Source: Epiperipatus broadwayi
Lineage: Eukaryota > Onychophora > Udeonychophora > Euonychophora > Peripatidae
Length of the DNA: 64,000 nt
Direction of reading: 5' to 3'
Assembly (NCBI GenBank): GCA_028023455.1
Contig: JAQFVV010000013.1
Location: forward strand, 11,754,579-11,818,578
Below the pieces are notes generated by a model that did no database searches, was not told the origin of the DNA, and saw only the letters and a list, made by a program, of their open reading frames with translations. A program made the translations under genes and the position numbers. Shown in pieces: positions 41,700 through 53,689 of the stretch; the stretch's first letter is position 1, and each line of letters starts with the position of its first letter.

Positions 41700-44279
41700 T
41701 GGCTTCACCATTCACTGTGGACTAACTAAGACACTAAGTCCAACCACAGTGAATGTATGTTTCTTTTTCAAACTAAATTTATCATCTTCTCAAATAGTTG
41801 CCTAAATTAAAAAAGGAATTGTGTTAAAGAGAAAAGATTTAATAAAATAAAATATAGAAAGTTAAAATTATATTTGCAATTATTTTTAAAATATATGTTG
41901 GAAGAATTCGATAAGATAAATTTTCTTAATTAAATAGAATCCGTTAAGAAAAGGAATTTAATTAGTAAAACATTTTTCTGAATTAGATAAAAAAAATAGA
42001 TAACAGGAAAATTTGAAACAACGGGCATGATTCGCTACTAATTAGCAGATTAAAAACATAATGGAAAAAGGATATAAATAAAGAACTTTTCTTAGGTTCT
42101 TGGTCTTAAGCTTGCAGGTAACCTGTGCTGAAGGTCAGAGAGAAATCTTAAGAATTTTGTTGGAAGAAATTTTGCTGAAAAATTGGACAATATAGCGAAC
42201 TCTTGCTTGCTGTACTTACTTCAAACTACACTCTATTCTTTCAGCATATAAATAAAAATCCAGAAATGTGTTGCTCTGCAAAAATGTTGGGGTAACCTCT
42301 TTGCCTTCGCTCTCTTGAGCAGTTCCTGAGGACGGAGTCGTAACCTTGTAAGCCAGCCAGAGAACTAAAGTGTCTGCCCTGTATCCGTAAAAATCTGCCC
42401 TCAAAAACTTGGAAAAACAAATTTGAAAAACCAGGAAAACCTGCGGGAAACATCTAATGAACTTATTTTGACCCACCCATCTAGTTACCGGTAACGTTCC
42501 CATAAATTATTAAAAGATCTTTGTAATTTGCAAATTCAATCTATATTTATGTTTTTTTTATATATATGTTTTTTTTTTTTAATCTACGTATTCATATCTT
42601 GTAAAATGGTATTTCATTAATTGCTTTCTTTTTTTTTTATATCGTAAAGGGTGGGCTTTATTATATATATAATGGCGGCGATAGCTTTTATAAATTTAAT
42701 TGAAAATTACTTCGTTTAACTTCCCGCCATTATACTCCAGTAATTAAGTTATTTATTTTATATAGATGTCTTGGAAAGAAAAGGAAGCAAGACATAGAAA
42801 GTGCAAAACTCTATTTTAAAATCAAGATTTAATTGCTAAATATTCTATTATAAAACTTTCCAAACTTTAACTTAGTTTATATATATATAAAAGAAAGATC
42901 CTTATCAAATGCCATTATATTTTAGTCAATGAAAGGTTACAAATTTAAAGTTATATTTTGAAGAGCGTGAAATAAGACGTTCGCATTTATATTTTAGAAA
43001 TAAGAGAGAGTACATTTTGATAATATGTATTAAAAATTATTAAATAGCATTGGCTCAGTGGTGAGTGGGTTAAATTTCAACTAAATAAATAAAATATCCT
43101 CCCATTTGTCTTTTTTTTATTAATTCAAATTTTATAAAGGTGAAGTTACTATTTTTCTGTGGATTTTCAGTGATAGTTGAGCTTTCCTAAGATATATATT
43201 TTGCAGAGGGTTTCTTTTTTAAATTTAAAGGTCTTTGACCGTATTTATATGCTATCGTGCCTCAGGTGAGCTACTAGGCCGCCCAGCATATATTACAGTG
43301 CTTCTTTTTGCCAAGTTCGCTTAGGTTAACATACCTACATTTGGATATTCTTAAAATAAATAAAATGTTCTGGATCACATGACGATCTCAGTCCTTTCAA
43401 TGTACGTAACTGGACATAAGCAATAAAACTCCGATCCTGAATCCGGGTCACGCATTTAGCGAACGGGTTCCATTTTTCTCTCTAACCTAGCTTAGAGACA
43501 GAGAGCTATCCGGTCATGTGTTAACCTCTTGGTAACTGTTATGTCTCGAGCCTCACAGCCCACTATATGCTCTCGCCTTTGTGCATGGTCTTGTATAATA
43601 TTTATTAGGAAATCTTTCTCAAAATCTCATAGAAATGTTTCAATTATGGCTGGAAATTCCTGCTGGGGTCACTTTATAATTCTTCTTAAATCATAAGTAG
43701 GGCTGTGATTTAAACCTGTCCAAAGTGTTTAATTGAGTTTGACCACCTATTTATTTCTATGTTCTCCAACCACAGAGTTAATGAATCATGTCTCTCTCTC
43801 TTGAATTCTTTTACATAACACTTCCATTGGCTGGAATATTTTAAAGAAGAAATTATAACATAAAATTTTGTCTGTTCTTATCATTACGATCAATGGATCT
43901 TTCATATATGTCTATCTGGTTGCAGTGAAAATAGCCTGCGACACTATTAATAAACCATTGTGTGAATTATTTTAATGTCAATAATAAAATTTTCTGTTAT
44001 CTTTCATTCACTATAAATAAAACCACTTAGTATTGTTTTTCTTTTGTGACATACGTATGTACATCTGATCATTATATATGTAAAAATTCCTTTTCATGGT
44101 CTCTTCTCTCCCTGACCACTGGGTGTACATTAAGATTAAATTCTAGTGAGGTTTGGGGAGTAAGTCGCTTAGTAGCAATCTAGAGGAGTAGGCGAGGTTC
44201 GAACCCCCTCTATCTGCATCTCTAGGTTAGATTAAAGCAGCTCTACTTTTCTTACCGTTAGTTTTTTTTTTGTATAATC
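41630..44279 (+). mobile_element. 5' long terminal repeat (about 2.65 kb)
   Basis: The stretch from TGAAGCTGTGCATATA at 41630 matches 47126-49679 almost throughout. It starts with TG, has a TATA box (TATAAATA at 42073-42080) and a polyadenylation signal (AATAAA at 43422-43427) in front of TCCGATCCTGAATCCGGG. It ends near 44279 just before the primer-binding-type sequence; the end TATAATC is not the usual CA. Over the first 300 compared bases (41761-42060 against the 3' copy) I count about eight differences. A TA repeat near its start is longer here than in the 3' copy. A tRNA-like stretch with a B box lies at 44160-44225. Confidence 0.85.
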
Positions 44280-44298
44280 TGGCGTCCCAAGTGTAGCC
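44280..44298 (+). promoter_or_regulatory. Putative primer-binding site
   Basis: TGGCGTCCCAAGTGTAGCC follows the LTR directly and begins with TGG, complementary to a tRNA 3' CCA end, as required to prime minus-strand DNA synthesis. I cannot say which tRNA it matches. Confidence 0.6.
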
Positions 44299-44930
44299 TT
44301 ACTGTTTAGAGATAGACCCTGAGAGATGATAATAGGAATTTCATGATCAGAAGAAATTTTTTTGTCTGTGTTTTTTTTTTGAAAATAAATATAGTGAATG
44401 ACAGAAGTTTATATATTTTTCTTTTGCACTTTCTGTGTTTGCTATCAGTTATACAGTTTACAAGATGTGAAATCAATCAGTTCGGTTGAAAATTAAAACC
44501 AAATCAGATATTAGTGTATTTTTCTTTCTTTTGCTAGGAAGGAAGACAGAGTGATCAAACAAGGAGCAGAGAACAGATGGGCTCAAGTAGAATTTTTACC
44601 CCCCCCCATACAGTAGTAATCATATTTTATTGAAGTGTATATCAAATACACATAGTTATAGTCACATATATAACACACAGAACAGGGTAGTAAATAAGTA
44701 AATAAACACGGATAGGGCAGGAACTATGCAGAGGATAAGAGATAGATAGAAATCTGGCAGGTTAAAAAAGGACACTTGCAGGAATGGTTGGGAGAGTGAA
44801 GCAAATTTTTGAAAAGTAAAAGTAGAAAAATAAGACAAATTTTAAGAATAGTATTAGTACAAAGACTAAAAATAACAGCAAACCTAATATTATATATATA
44901 TATTTAGCTATTCATATTTCTCTAGAAAAT

Positions 44931-45434
44931 ATGTATAGTCCAGAAGGAGACATAGATACACCAGAACCACAATGGGTATGGAAATTGATGGAAACTATGT
45001 TACAAAAAGTAGAAGAATGCAAAGAAGAATGTAGACAATATAGAGCAGAAATCAACAGGATGAAAGAAGAGAGAAACAATGAAGCAAAAACGACACAAGA
45101 GAATCAGCCAAGAAATGAGAATCTCCAACATGAAAATAAAGAAAGCATAAAGGTCATGGAAAGAACATACAACCCAATGGTGGCAAGATTTATCCACATC
45201 AAAACTTTTCGGGGTGACATAGGAAAAAACCCCATGGCACACTTGCAAAGTTTACAAGAGCTGTTCATGTTCCAGGAACTCAGAGAAGCTGAAAAGTTAT
45301 CAGTTGCAGTTAATCATTTACATGGATCTGCCTGGAATTGGTGGGACTGTATAAGTAACAAACCAGTAACATTTGAGATTACCACATTGCCTTACTTAAA
45401 AGTTTTTGGAGTGAAGAGAGGCAAGATGGAATAA
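44931..45434 (+). CDS. gag: Gag, N-terminal part, of a Ty3/gypsy-like LTR element
   Basis: A frame of 167 codons starting ATG at 44931, about 650 bases after the LTR. Residues 20-80 are charged and probably coiled (EECKEECRQYRAEINRMKEE). From about residue 85 it carries the retrotransposon gag core: VARFIHIKTFRGDIG, a helical stretch, then VNHLHGSAWNWWDCI, the usual GxAxxWW signature. The frame stops at 45432-45434, overlapping the ATG of the next frame. The gag core continues in that next frame (LLKSFWSEERQDGIMHR), so this end is probably a one-base frameshift near 45390 rather than the true C-terminus. The protein would form the particle that packages element RNA. Confidence 0.75.
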   Translation: MYSPEGDIDTPEPQWVWKLMETMLQKVEECKEECRQYRAEINRMKEERNNEAKTTQENQPRNENLQHENKESIKVMERTYNPMVARFIHIKTFRGDIGKNPMAHLQSLQELFMFQELREAEKLSVAVNHLHGSAWNWWDCISNKPVTFEITTLPYLKVFGVKRGKME

Positions 45435-46411
45435 TGCACCGTATATCTCAAGAAAAGTATTGCACTTCAAAAGAAGAAACTCACACCCAGTTTTTGTTGT
45501 GGCAAGTGTCTTTGTTAAAATCGTTGACTGCTTTCCACTTATCAGAGGGGCAGATTATTTGGACAATAAGGTACAATATGCCTCTCCACATACAACAATT
45601 GATGCTGGTCTGCCGCAACTGTGGAATTGATGAGATGGTAGACTTACTAACTGCTATAGATTTTGGCGACCTAAATAAAGAGCAGGCAGACAGAGGAAAA
45701 AGAATTGACACACCCAAAATACAGATGGCGGCTGTCAGGAACTGCTATGATGATGATCAAAACACACGGCAATTCCAGAAAAATATGTGTCCTATAATTT
45801 ATATACCCCAGATAGAACTCCAGGATGAAACAGAAGAAATTATTGAGAGAAATGAAAGAGTGGCATCAGCATTTATGTGCGAACTGGAAGATGATCACAG
45901 ACCACCACTCTCAGAATGCCCCACAATTAAAGCACTGTTAGAAGATGTCCCAATTACAGCTTTAATAGACACTGGCAGTCAAGTGTCACTGGTGTCAAAA
46001 GAATGGTGGGATGCAACAGTAGGAACTCATGTACTACCAATCTCACCGAGAAAATCTTATGCTATATTGGCTAATGGAGAAAAAGCCAACATAGGAACAC
46101 ATCGTTTGGGACTGGATATAAAGATAGGAGCAACAAATGTAAAACATATATTTCAGACAATGCCTGGCTTGATTTATGATGTACTGTTAGGGTCGGACTT
46201 CTTAGAAAGATATGACTCAGGAATAAACTATAGGGAAAATAAGTTTACATTTTACAACAAGTTAGATTTTCACAAATGTAAAACCCAAGAGACAACCAAT
46301 ATAAGCTGCATACAGGAACCAACTAATCTTGAACGAACAGAAAATGAAACAAAAAGCCAGATGGAATTACAGATAGAAGGACAGAGCACACCTCACCTTG
46401 CCTTCAAGTGA
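45434..46411 (+). CDS. gag-pro: Gag C-terminal part plus aspartic protease
   Basis: 325 codons. Residues 1-90 continue the gag core (FLLWQVSLLKSLTAFHLSEG). Near residue 100, RNCYDDDQNTRQFQKNMC looks like a zinc knuckle (C-x2-C-x4-H-x4-C) that has lost its second Cys and its His. Residues about 165-280 form a retropepsin-like domain with the active-site motif ITALIDTGSQVSLVS (Asp codon at 45968) and the C-terminal LLGSDFLERYD. The active-site Asp-Thr-Gly is intact. The tail after residue 285 is unrecognised and there is no reverse transcriptase, RNase H or integrase. The frame lies -1 to the upstream gag frame, with a TAATG stop-start overlap. In a complete element the protease cleaves Gag and Pol. 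Confidence 0.75.
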   Translation: MHRISQEKYCTSKEETHTQFLLWQVSLLKSLTAFHLSEGQIIWTIRYNMPLHIQQLMLVCRNCGIDEMVDLLTAIDFGDLNKEQADRGKRIDTPKIQMAAVRNCYDDDQNTRQFQKNMCPIIYIPQIELQDETEEIIERNERVASAFMCELEDDHRPPLSECPTIKALLEDVPITALIDTGSQVSLVSKEWWDATVGTHVLPISPRKSYAILANGEKANIGTHRLGLDIKIGATNVKHIFQTMPGLIYDVLLGSDFLERYDSGINYRENKFTFYNKLDFHKCKTQETTNISCIQEPTNLERTENETKSQMELQIEGQSTPHLAFK

Positions 46412-46456
46412 TTTACTCATCAATTTAATGATCACGAGATATTTCCAAAACGCACC

Positions 46457-46747
46457 ATGGCAGGTCAGGCAAAACAAACTACTTTATCAAGTGGCAGCAC
46501 AGTTCTAGGTTTGAAATCACATTTACCCATACCTAAATTACTGACCAAGGGATCTAACCATGAGCCAGTTTCATCATCAGAACACATAAGAGGGAAACAG
46601 ATAAAGAACAGGGCACTATTAATAAGGAATTTCAACTTCACTTCTAGCAAAAGAATAGATAGAAGACCGGGTAATAAAGTGGACACAGCTCAGAGAGCTA
46701 ATAACAAGGCCCAGAGAGGAAGGTCCATTAGAAAAAAAATAGTTTAA
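46457..46747 (+). CDS. Short basic ORF after the protease, function unknown
   Basis: 96 codons from ATG at 46457, in the space where pol would normally be. It is Ser/Thr- and Lys/Arg-rich with a strongly basic end (AQRANNKAQRGRSIRKKIV) and no recognised domain. It may be the leftover C-terminal tail of a deleted pol, or simply an open frame by chance. The roughly 45-base gap after the protease frame gives no start signal of its own. Confidence 0.35.
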   Translation: MAGQAKQTTLSSGSTVLGLKSHLPIPKLLTKGSNHEPVSSSEHIRGKQIKNRALLIRNFNFTSSKRIDRRPGNKVDTAQRANNKAQRGRSIRKKIV

Positions 46748-47125
46748 ATAGAGTGCTCCATTCAAAAGTAATTTTTTTACAAGATCCCCAAGGTACGACC
46801 AGGAAACATCATATGGACAATGAAATCATATTATAGGCTTTCAGTTTTTTTTGTGTGTTTATATTTGTAAATATTGGCATTGTTATAATATATTAACCAA
46901 TATTATTATATACTTCTCTTTTAATATATATATATAATTTATATATCAATATTATTATAAACTTTCAGTAAGTCTTTATAAACTGCACATATCAGTATTA
47001 TTTCATGTAAATACACTAATATTCTGTATAATAGAAGCGCTCTTTCCGGATCATTCTGCCTCTCTCTGCAAAACCGTAGCTTTAGTCATTTTCTTTATTT
47101 GTTTTTTTAATGGGTTCTAGGAATA
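46748..47125 (+). other. 3' untranslated interior of the LTR element
   Basis: AT-rich stretch between the last frame and the 3' LTR. I do not see a clean polypurine tract directly before 47126; the nearest candidate, GGGTTCTAGGAATA, is weak. Confidence 0.5.
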
Positions 47126-49679
47126 TGAAGCTGTGCATATATATATATACAAATATATATATGCTGGCTTCACCATTCACTGTGCACTAACTAAGACCCT
47201 AAGTCCAACCACAGTGAATGTATGTTTCTTTTTCAAACTAAATTTATCGTCTTCTCAAATAGTTGCCTAAATTAAAGAAGGAATTGTGTTAAAGAGAAAA
47301 GATTTAATAAAATAAAATATAGAAAGTTAAAATTATATTTGCAACTATTTTTAAAATATATGTTGGAAGAATTCGATAAGATAAATTTTCTTAATTAAAT
47401 AGAATCCATTAAGAAAAAGAATTTAATTAGTAAAATATTTTTCTGAATTAGATAAAAAAAATAGATAACAGGAAAATTTGAAACAACGGGCATGATTCGC
47501 TACTAATTAGCAGATTAAAAACATAATGGAATAAAGGGTATAAATAAAAAACTTTTCTTTGGTTCTTGGTCTTATGCTTGCGGGTGATCTGTGCTGAAGG
47601 TCAAAGAGAAATCTTAAAAATTTTGTTGGAAGAAATTTTGCTGAAAAATGGGACAATATAGCGAAATCTTGCTTGCTGTACTTACTTCAAGTTACACTCT
47701 ATCCTTTCAGCATATAAATAAAAATCCAAAAATATGTTGTTCTGCAAAAATGTGGGGGTAACCTCTTTGCCTTCGCTCTCCTGAGCAGTTCCTGAGGACG
47801 GAGTCGTAACCATGTAAGCCAGCCAGAGAACTAAAGGGTCTGCCCTGTATCCATAAAAATTTGCCCTCAAAAACATGAAAAAACAAATTTGAAAAACCGG
47901 GAAAACCTGCGGGAAACATCTAATGAACTTATTTTGACCCACCCATTTAGTTACCGGTAACGTTCCCATAAATTATTAAAAGATCTTTGTAATTTGCAAA
48001 TTCAATCTATATTTATGTTTTTTTTATATATGTTTTTTTTTTAATCTACGTATTCATATCTTGTAAAATGGTATTTCATTAATTGCTTTCTTTTTTTTTT
48101 ATATCGTAATGGGTGGGGTTTATTATATATATAATGGCGGCGATAGCTTTTATAAATTTAATTGAAAATTACTTTGTTTAACTTTCCGCCATTATACTTC
48201 AGTAATTAAGTTATTTATTTTATATAGATGTCTTGGAAAGAAAAGGAAGCAAGACATAGAAAGTGCAAAACTCTATTTTAAAATCAAGATTTAATTGCTA
48301 AATATTCTATTATAAAACTTTCCAAACTTTAACTTAGTTTATATATATATATATAAAAGAAAGATCCTTATCAAATGCCATTATATTTTAGTCAATGAAG
48401 GGTTACAAATTTAAAGTTATATTTTGAAGAGCGTGAAATAAGACGTTCGCATTTATATTTTAGAAATAAGAGAGAGTACATTTTGATAATATGTATTAAA
48501 AATTATTAAATAGCATTGGCTCAGTGGTGAGTGGGTTAAATTTCAACTAAATAAATAAAATATCCGCCCATTTATCTTTTTTTTATTAATTCAAATTTTA
48601 TAAAGGTGAAGTTACTATTTTTCTGCGGATTTTCAGTGATAATTGAGCTTTCCTAAGATATATATTAAGCAGAGGGTTTCTTTTTTAAATTTAAAGGTCA
48701 TTGACCGTATTTATATGGTATAGTGCTTCGGGTGAACTACTGGGCCGCCCAGCATATATTACAGTGCTTCTTTTTGCCAAGTTCGCTATACCTACATTTG
48801 GATCTTCTTAAAATAAATAAAATGTTCTGGATCACATGATGATCTCAGTCCTTTCAATGTACGTAACTGGACATAAGCAATAAAACTCCGATCCTGAATC
48901 CGGGTCACGCATTTAGCGAACGGGTTCCATTTTTCTCTCTAACCTAGCTTAGAGACAGAGAGTTATCCGGTCATGTGTTAACCTCTTGGTAACTGTTATG
49001 TCTCGAGCCTCACAGCCCACTATATGTTCTCGCCTTAGTGCATGGTCTTGTATATTTATATTTATTAGGAAATCTTTCTCAAAATCTCATAGAAATGTTT
49101 CAATTATGGCTGGAAATTCCTGCTGGGGTCACTTTATCATTCTTCTTAAATCATAAGTAGGGCTGTGATTTAAACCTGTCCAAAATGTTTAGTTGAGTTT
49201 GACCACCTATTTATTTCTATGTTCTCCAACCACAGAGTTAATGAATCAGGTCTCTCTCTCTTGAATTCTTTTCCGTAACACTTCCATTGACTGGAATATT
49301 TTAAAGAAGAAATTATAACGTAAAATTTTGACTGTTCTTATCATTACGATCAATGGATCTTTCATATATGTCTATCCGGTTGCAGTGAAAATAGCCTGCG
49401 ACACTATTAATAAAGCATTGTGTGAATTATTTTAATGTCAATAATAAAAATTTCTGTTATCTTTCATTCACTATAAATAAAATCACCTAGTATTGTTTTT
49501 CTTTTGTGACATACGTATGTACATCTGATCATTATATATGTAAAAATTCCTTTTCGTGGTCTCTTCTCTCCCTGACCACTGGGCATACATTAAGATTAAA
49601 TTCTAGTGAGGTTTGCAGAATAAGTCACTTAGTAGCAATCTAGAGGAGTAGATGAGGTTCGAACCCCCTCTATCTGCAT
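47126..49679 (+). mobile_element. 3' long terminal repeat, cut by the assembly gap
   Basis: Matches 41630-44219 of the 5' LTR with substitutions and small indels; the last base before the gap aligns with 44219, so about 60 bases of LTR are hidden. The TATA box (47539-47546) and AATAAA signal (48879-48884) are kept. The tRNA-like stretch near its end is also present (GATGAGGTTCGAACCCCC). The missing end prevents a check of the target duplication. Confidence 0.85.
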
Positions 49680-50179
49680 NNNNNNNNNNNNNNNNNNNNN
49701 NNNNNNNNNNNNNNNNNNNNNNNNNNNNNNNNNNNNNNNNNNNNNNNNNNNNNNNNNNNNNNNNNNNNNNNNNNNNNNNNNNNNNNNNNNNNNNNNNNNN
49801 NNNNNNNNNNNNNNNNNNNNNNNNNNNNNNNNNNNNNNNNNNNNNNNNNNNNNNNNNNNNNNNNNNNNNNNNNNNNNNNNNNNNNNNNNNNNNNNNNNNN
49901 NNNNNNNNNNNNNNNNNNNNNNNNNNNNNNNNNNNNNNNNNNNNNNNNNNNNNNNNNNNNNNNNNNNNNNNNNNNNNNNNNNNNNNNNNNNNNNNNNNNN
50001 NNNNNNNNNNNNNNNNNNNNNNNNNNNNNNNNNNNNNNNNNNNNNNNNNNNNNNNNNNNNNNNNNNNNNNNNNNNNNNNNNNNNNNNNNNNNNNNNNNNN
50101 NNNNNNNNNNNNNNNNNNNNNNNNNNNNNNNNNNNNNNNNNNNNNNNNNNNNNNNNNNNNNNNNNNNNNNNNNNNNNNN
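49680..50179. other. Assembly gap, 500 N
   Basis: A run of exactly 500 N, which looks like a fixed-length placeholder, so the true distance is unknown. The sequence on the right may not be the natural neighbour of the LTR. Confidence 0.98.
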
Positions 50180-53100
50180 TATATTGTAACCAGTGGATAA
50201 TAATTAAATAATTGGCAGCATGTTCCTCAGGTTTGAGAATTAAAAAAAAAACTATTATTTAATTAATTGGGAAAATAAAATTTAATTTTCCAATTCATAT
50301 TTTTTATGGGTCTTTATTTAACTAAATACTTTAAGTCCAACATTATAATAAGGGAATTCTCAAAGATTAAATATATTTAAGTTTTTTTTTTTTTCAAAAA
50401 AAAGAAGAAAGAAAAACAAAATAAGATTTTAATACGTCTATAAATTTTGTTTTTAATTAATCAGAGTTGTTTTTCCTCTTTATGTGTATTTAATGGGGGA
50501 AAAAATCAAATCAGTGCAATTTACAGATTATCTTGTTGTTTTTTGCAAGATTTGGCTTTTCATTATAAAGGAATGATAAGAATTTTATGTTGTTAAATTT
50601 AAGTTCTTGTTTTCAAATTCTATGATTAAAGAGATAATTGATTGAGCAATTGTTTTTATGAAATTTTATTTGATTGGTTGTCATGAAAATGATAATGTAA
50701 GAGACAGATTGTAATTGGCTTGTGGCCAAGATTGTCCTAGATAAAAAATATGTGGGGGTGTGAATAAGTGATAATACCCAAAGTATCTTCAGAATTCATT
50801 GTTAACTTAACAGTTGGAGAAAGCAGTCAAATCTTAATACTACTGCTGATAGAAGAAAGTATTCCTAACTTAGCTGTTGAAAAAAAAGCAGTGAAGTTTT
50901 AATCCAGCTACTGAAAAGAAAGAAGCAGAATCTTTTACCAACCTACGGTGTAACAGCAGGAATCTGAACCAAGCTATTGAATATAATAGAAGTTTTTAAT
51001 TCAGCTTTTAGTATACTATGAGTTTAGCACTAAAAATGGTTTGTACAATGAAAACCATGTGCTATGTTCAGCAAAAAGCTAGGCATCACCTTCCTCCATG
51101 TAACCTATCTTCACTGGAAAAAAATGTAGGGAAATTAAAAACCCCTTTAAGCAGTTTGTAACCTGGCCTTCAACCAAGAGCATGAAAAGTCTCTGCCTAC
51201 TTGTGTCTCATCTGGAAATGCAAGAGGAAAAAACAAATGGACAAAAATTGCTATCTTCATTTACGTGGATTTGCTACAGACTCAGAAAATGACAAATTTA
51301 ATCAGGCATATGTTTAGAAGCCTTCAAGATGAAACTCCATTAGAAAAAACTGAAATTGCAACTGGAAAAGCCTCCATAACAAGAAAGTCATGGCTATAGG
51401 CATTATTTTTTATGTGTGCATAGTATATTTTTTATTAAAAGAAAATCTGTTTTTGTTTCATAAATGTAATTTTTTTTTTTAATTTCCCCTCTGGGTAGAA
51501 TCAAAGATTGCTATCTTTGATTTTTTTTTTTAATGTTTAACAAACTCTTAGTTATTTTTAAAGAAAGAACCTAATGAATTGAAAGTTTATCCATTAATAA
51601 AAATTACTCGATAGCTTAATATAATTTTATCAAACTCTATATTTATTTATTTTTTATGATGAAATGGATATTTGAAATTATCTACTATCATGTCATTTTT
51701 TTGTTAATTAGATATTAAATGTTTTTTTGTTAAAAAATGTTCTTTCTAATCTTAATTATTTTATTCTATCCAATTTCTGCTTCATGAAATGTTGTGTGTA
51801 TGTAACCTTATATCATGACAGCATATATTCTAAGATTTAGTTTTTTTTATGATTCCAATAAAGCTATTTATTTATAAGTAATGGAAGCTCATGGTTTGTT
51901 TAAGGTTATTTGTAATAAGTTGATTTATTTATTTATTTCTCTCTCACAGTAATAAATCATAGAGTTCTTGCTTCCTGAACTAGATTTGTGCATAACAGCT
52001 ATATGGGATAGGGGGGTTATATTTAATGTATGGGCATCCAGATGATGATAATAACTTCTGAGTTGGCATGAAGAGGATATTCTTCAAAATCCATGCGCTA
52101 CCTTTTATTTAATTTGGTCTCTATTAAAAATTAAGTTTATAGTTGGCCAGTACATTAATGCTACTAAGTGGCCAGAGCATTGATGATGATAAGCATGTTT
52201 CAATATCCCAGCATTATTTTTTTGGTTGTAATCTTATGGATTAGCACTTAAGTTGGTGCATCCAAATTATGTTTCTATAATTGCCGCATGCTGGCAAAGG
52301 CTCAAGACTCATTTCCAATCCACTCACAAGATTGACTGTTGATTTATTGTATTGATTTATTTAAGTGTTGATCATTCATGATGATGAATGATTTATTTGA
52401 GTATTACTTACTTTTACTTATTGATAATGCTGGTTGATGATTAATTACATTTATAGCTGCTTTGAGGAGTAACTGGCAAATTTCACAGAGATATCTACAT
52501 TCTTCAATATCTCTGAACTTCAATCTCTATACATTATTATTTTAACTATATCTTAAATATTATAATTGATTTCATTATTTATTATCATCAAATTTTAATT
52601 TTATATTTTGTTTACTTGGGATTGATGATGATTTTGCCATCACCCCAGGTATGACCACCCTGGATCACATCACATCCCATTACAATATATATATATATAA
52701 GGAATCATGAATGCACCGGATTTATTTAATGCATTTATAATGCATGTTTCACAAAGATTATATCTCAGAATTAATATTAATGCATATTATAATTAAAAGC
52801 AGAATTGCAGTGGAAATATGTAACATGAATGATATTGATAAAGAACAGGAGAAAAAGAAATGATGTGGATAGAAGAGAAATAGAAAAAAAATATAGAGGA
52901 GAGATAGATAAGAGAAAAAAGAGTGAGAAAAAGAGAGTTAGCAAATTTTGTACAATTAATATTATTTTAAATAATAAAAAATTATGTTTTCCTCTTGTCT
53001 GCTCTACATTTTCTTTTTATGTTTTTTTTTAATTATTTAAAATTATTTTTAATTTAAAAATCATAAAAGAATATTCAATTAAACATTTTATATGGAAAAA

Positions 53101-53689
53101 AATAGTTCTTTTATCGTTAATCAATTTCATTTTTTATTCATACGTCCAATATTTATTTATTTCCAGTATATTTCAAGATAATTCAATCTGTATAAATTAT
53201 TTACTAATATAAAGTAGATATTAAATGATAATGTGCTTTATTTAATAACAATGATCAGATATTATGTTTTCTTAAATAAATTTAATTTGTATAGTAGTTA
53301 AATCCAAACTCAATAGAAAAAAAAATTGAAAAAATTTGAGCAATTTGATTCAGTAGTTAATTATGGATTAGAATGAATGGTTATTTGCAATTATATTTTA
53401 TTCAGAAATTAAAACTATGACAGTAATTTGTTTCTCAACAGACTGCATTTTATTTCAGTGCAGGATTCCATTTAACAGATGAAAGAGAAAAAAACTAAAT
53501 AGATTTAGCAAAAGAAAATGGTTATACATATATAATATAGGATGTACCAGATCATTTACATAGGATTAATGTATACTTTATATTTTACATGTAATAATAT
53601 ACCTGAACAATAATAAAGACTGGCTCCAAATAAATTCTCCATCACATCATTAACTCAAGAGTTGGATTATTACAGCTACTCCAAAGTTT
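50180..53689. other. No gene recognised; possible retroelement-derived transcribed segment
   Basis: 50740-51400 is less A/T-biased. It holds degenerate repeats of about 50-60 bases with a GCAGT(C/G)AA(A/G)T core near 50822, 50888 and 50926. A TATA-like GATAAAAAATATGTG lies at about 50740 and an AATAAA at about 51857, an arrangement that could be an LTR or other promoter-to-polyA unit. CACCCTGGATCACATCACAT near 52666 sits just before a TA repeat. I could not find matching terminal repeats, and no frame resembles a protein. Confidence 0.35.

Noticed and set aside
42216-42503. Antisense frame of 95 codons in the 5' LTR, also open at 47682-47969 in the 3' LTR
   Set aside because: Of about 16 base differences between the two copies over this frame, about 10 change the amino acid. 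That is what neutral change gives, so conservation of the frame only reflects LTR similarity.
44931-45248. Minus-strand frame across gag (45248-45000)
   Set aside because: It is the shadow of the gag frame, which has clear gag motifs on the plus strand.
49652-50200. Open frame of 182 codons
   Set aside because: It consists almost only of N from the assembly gap.
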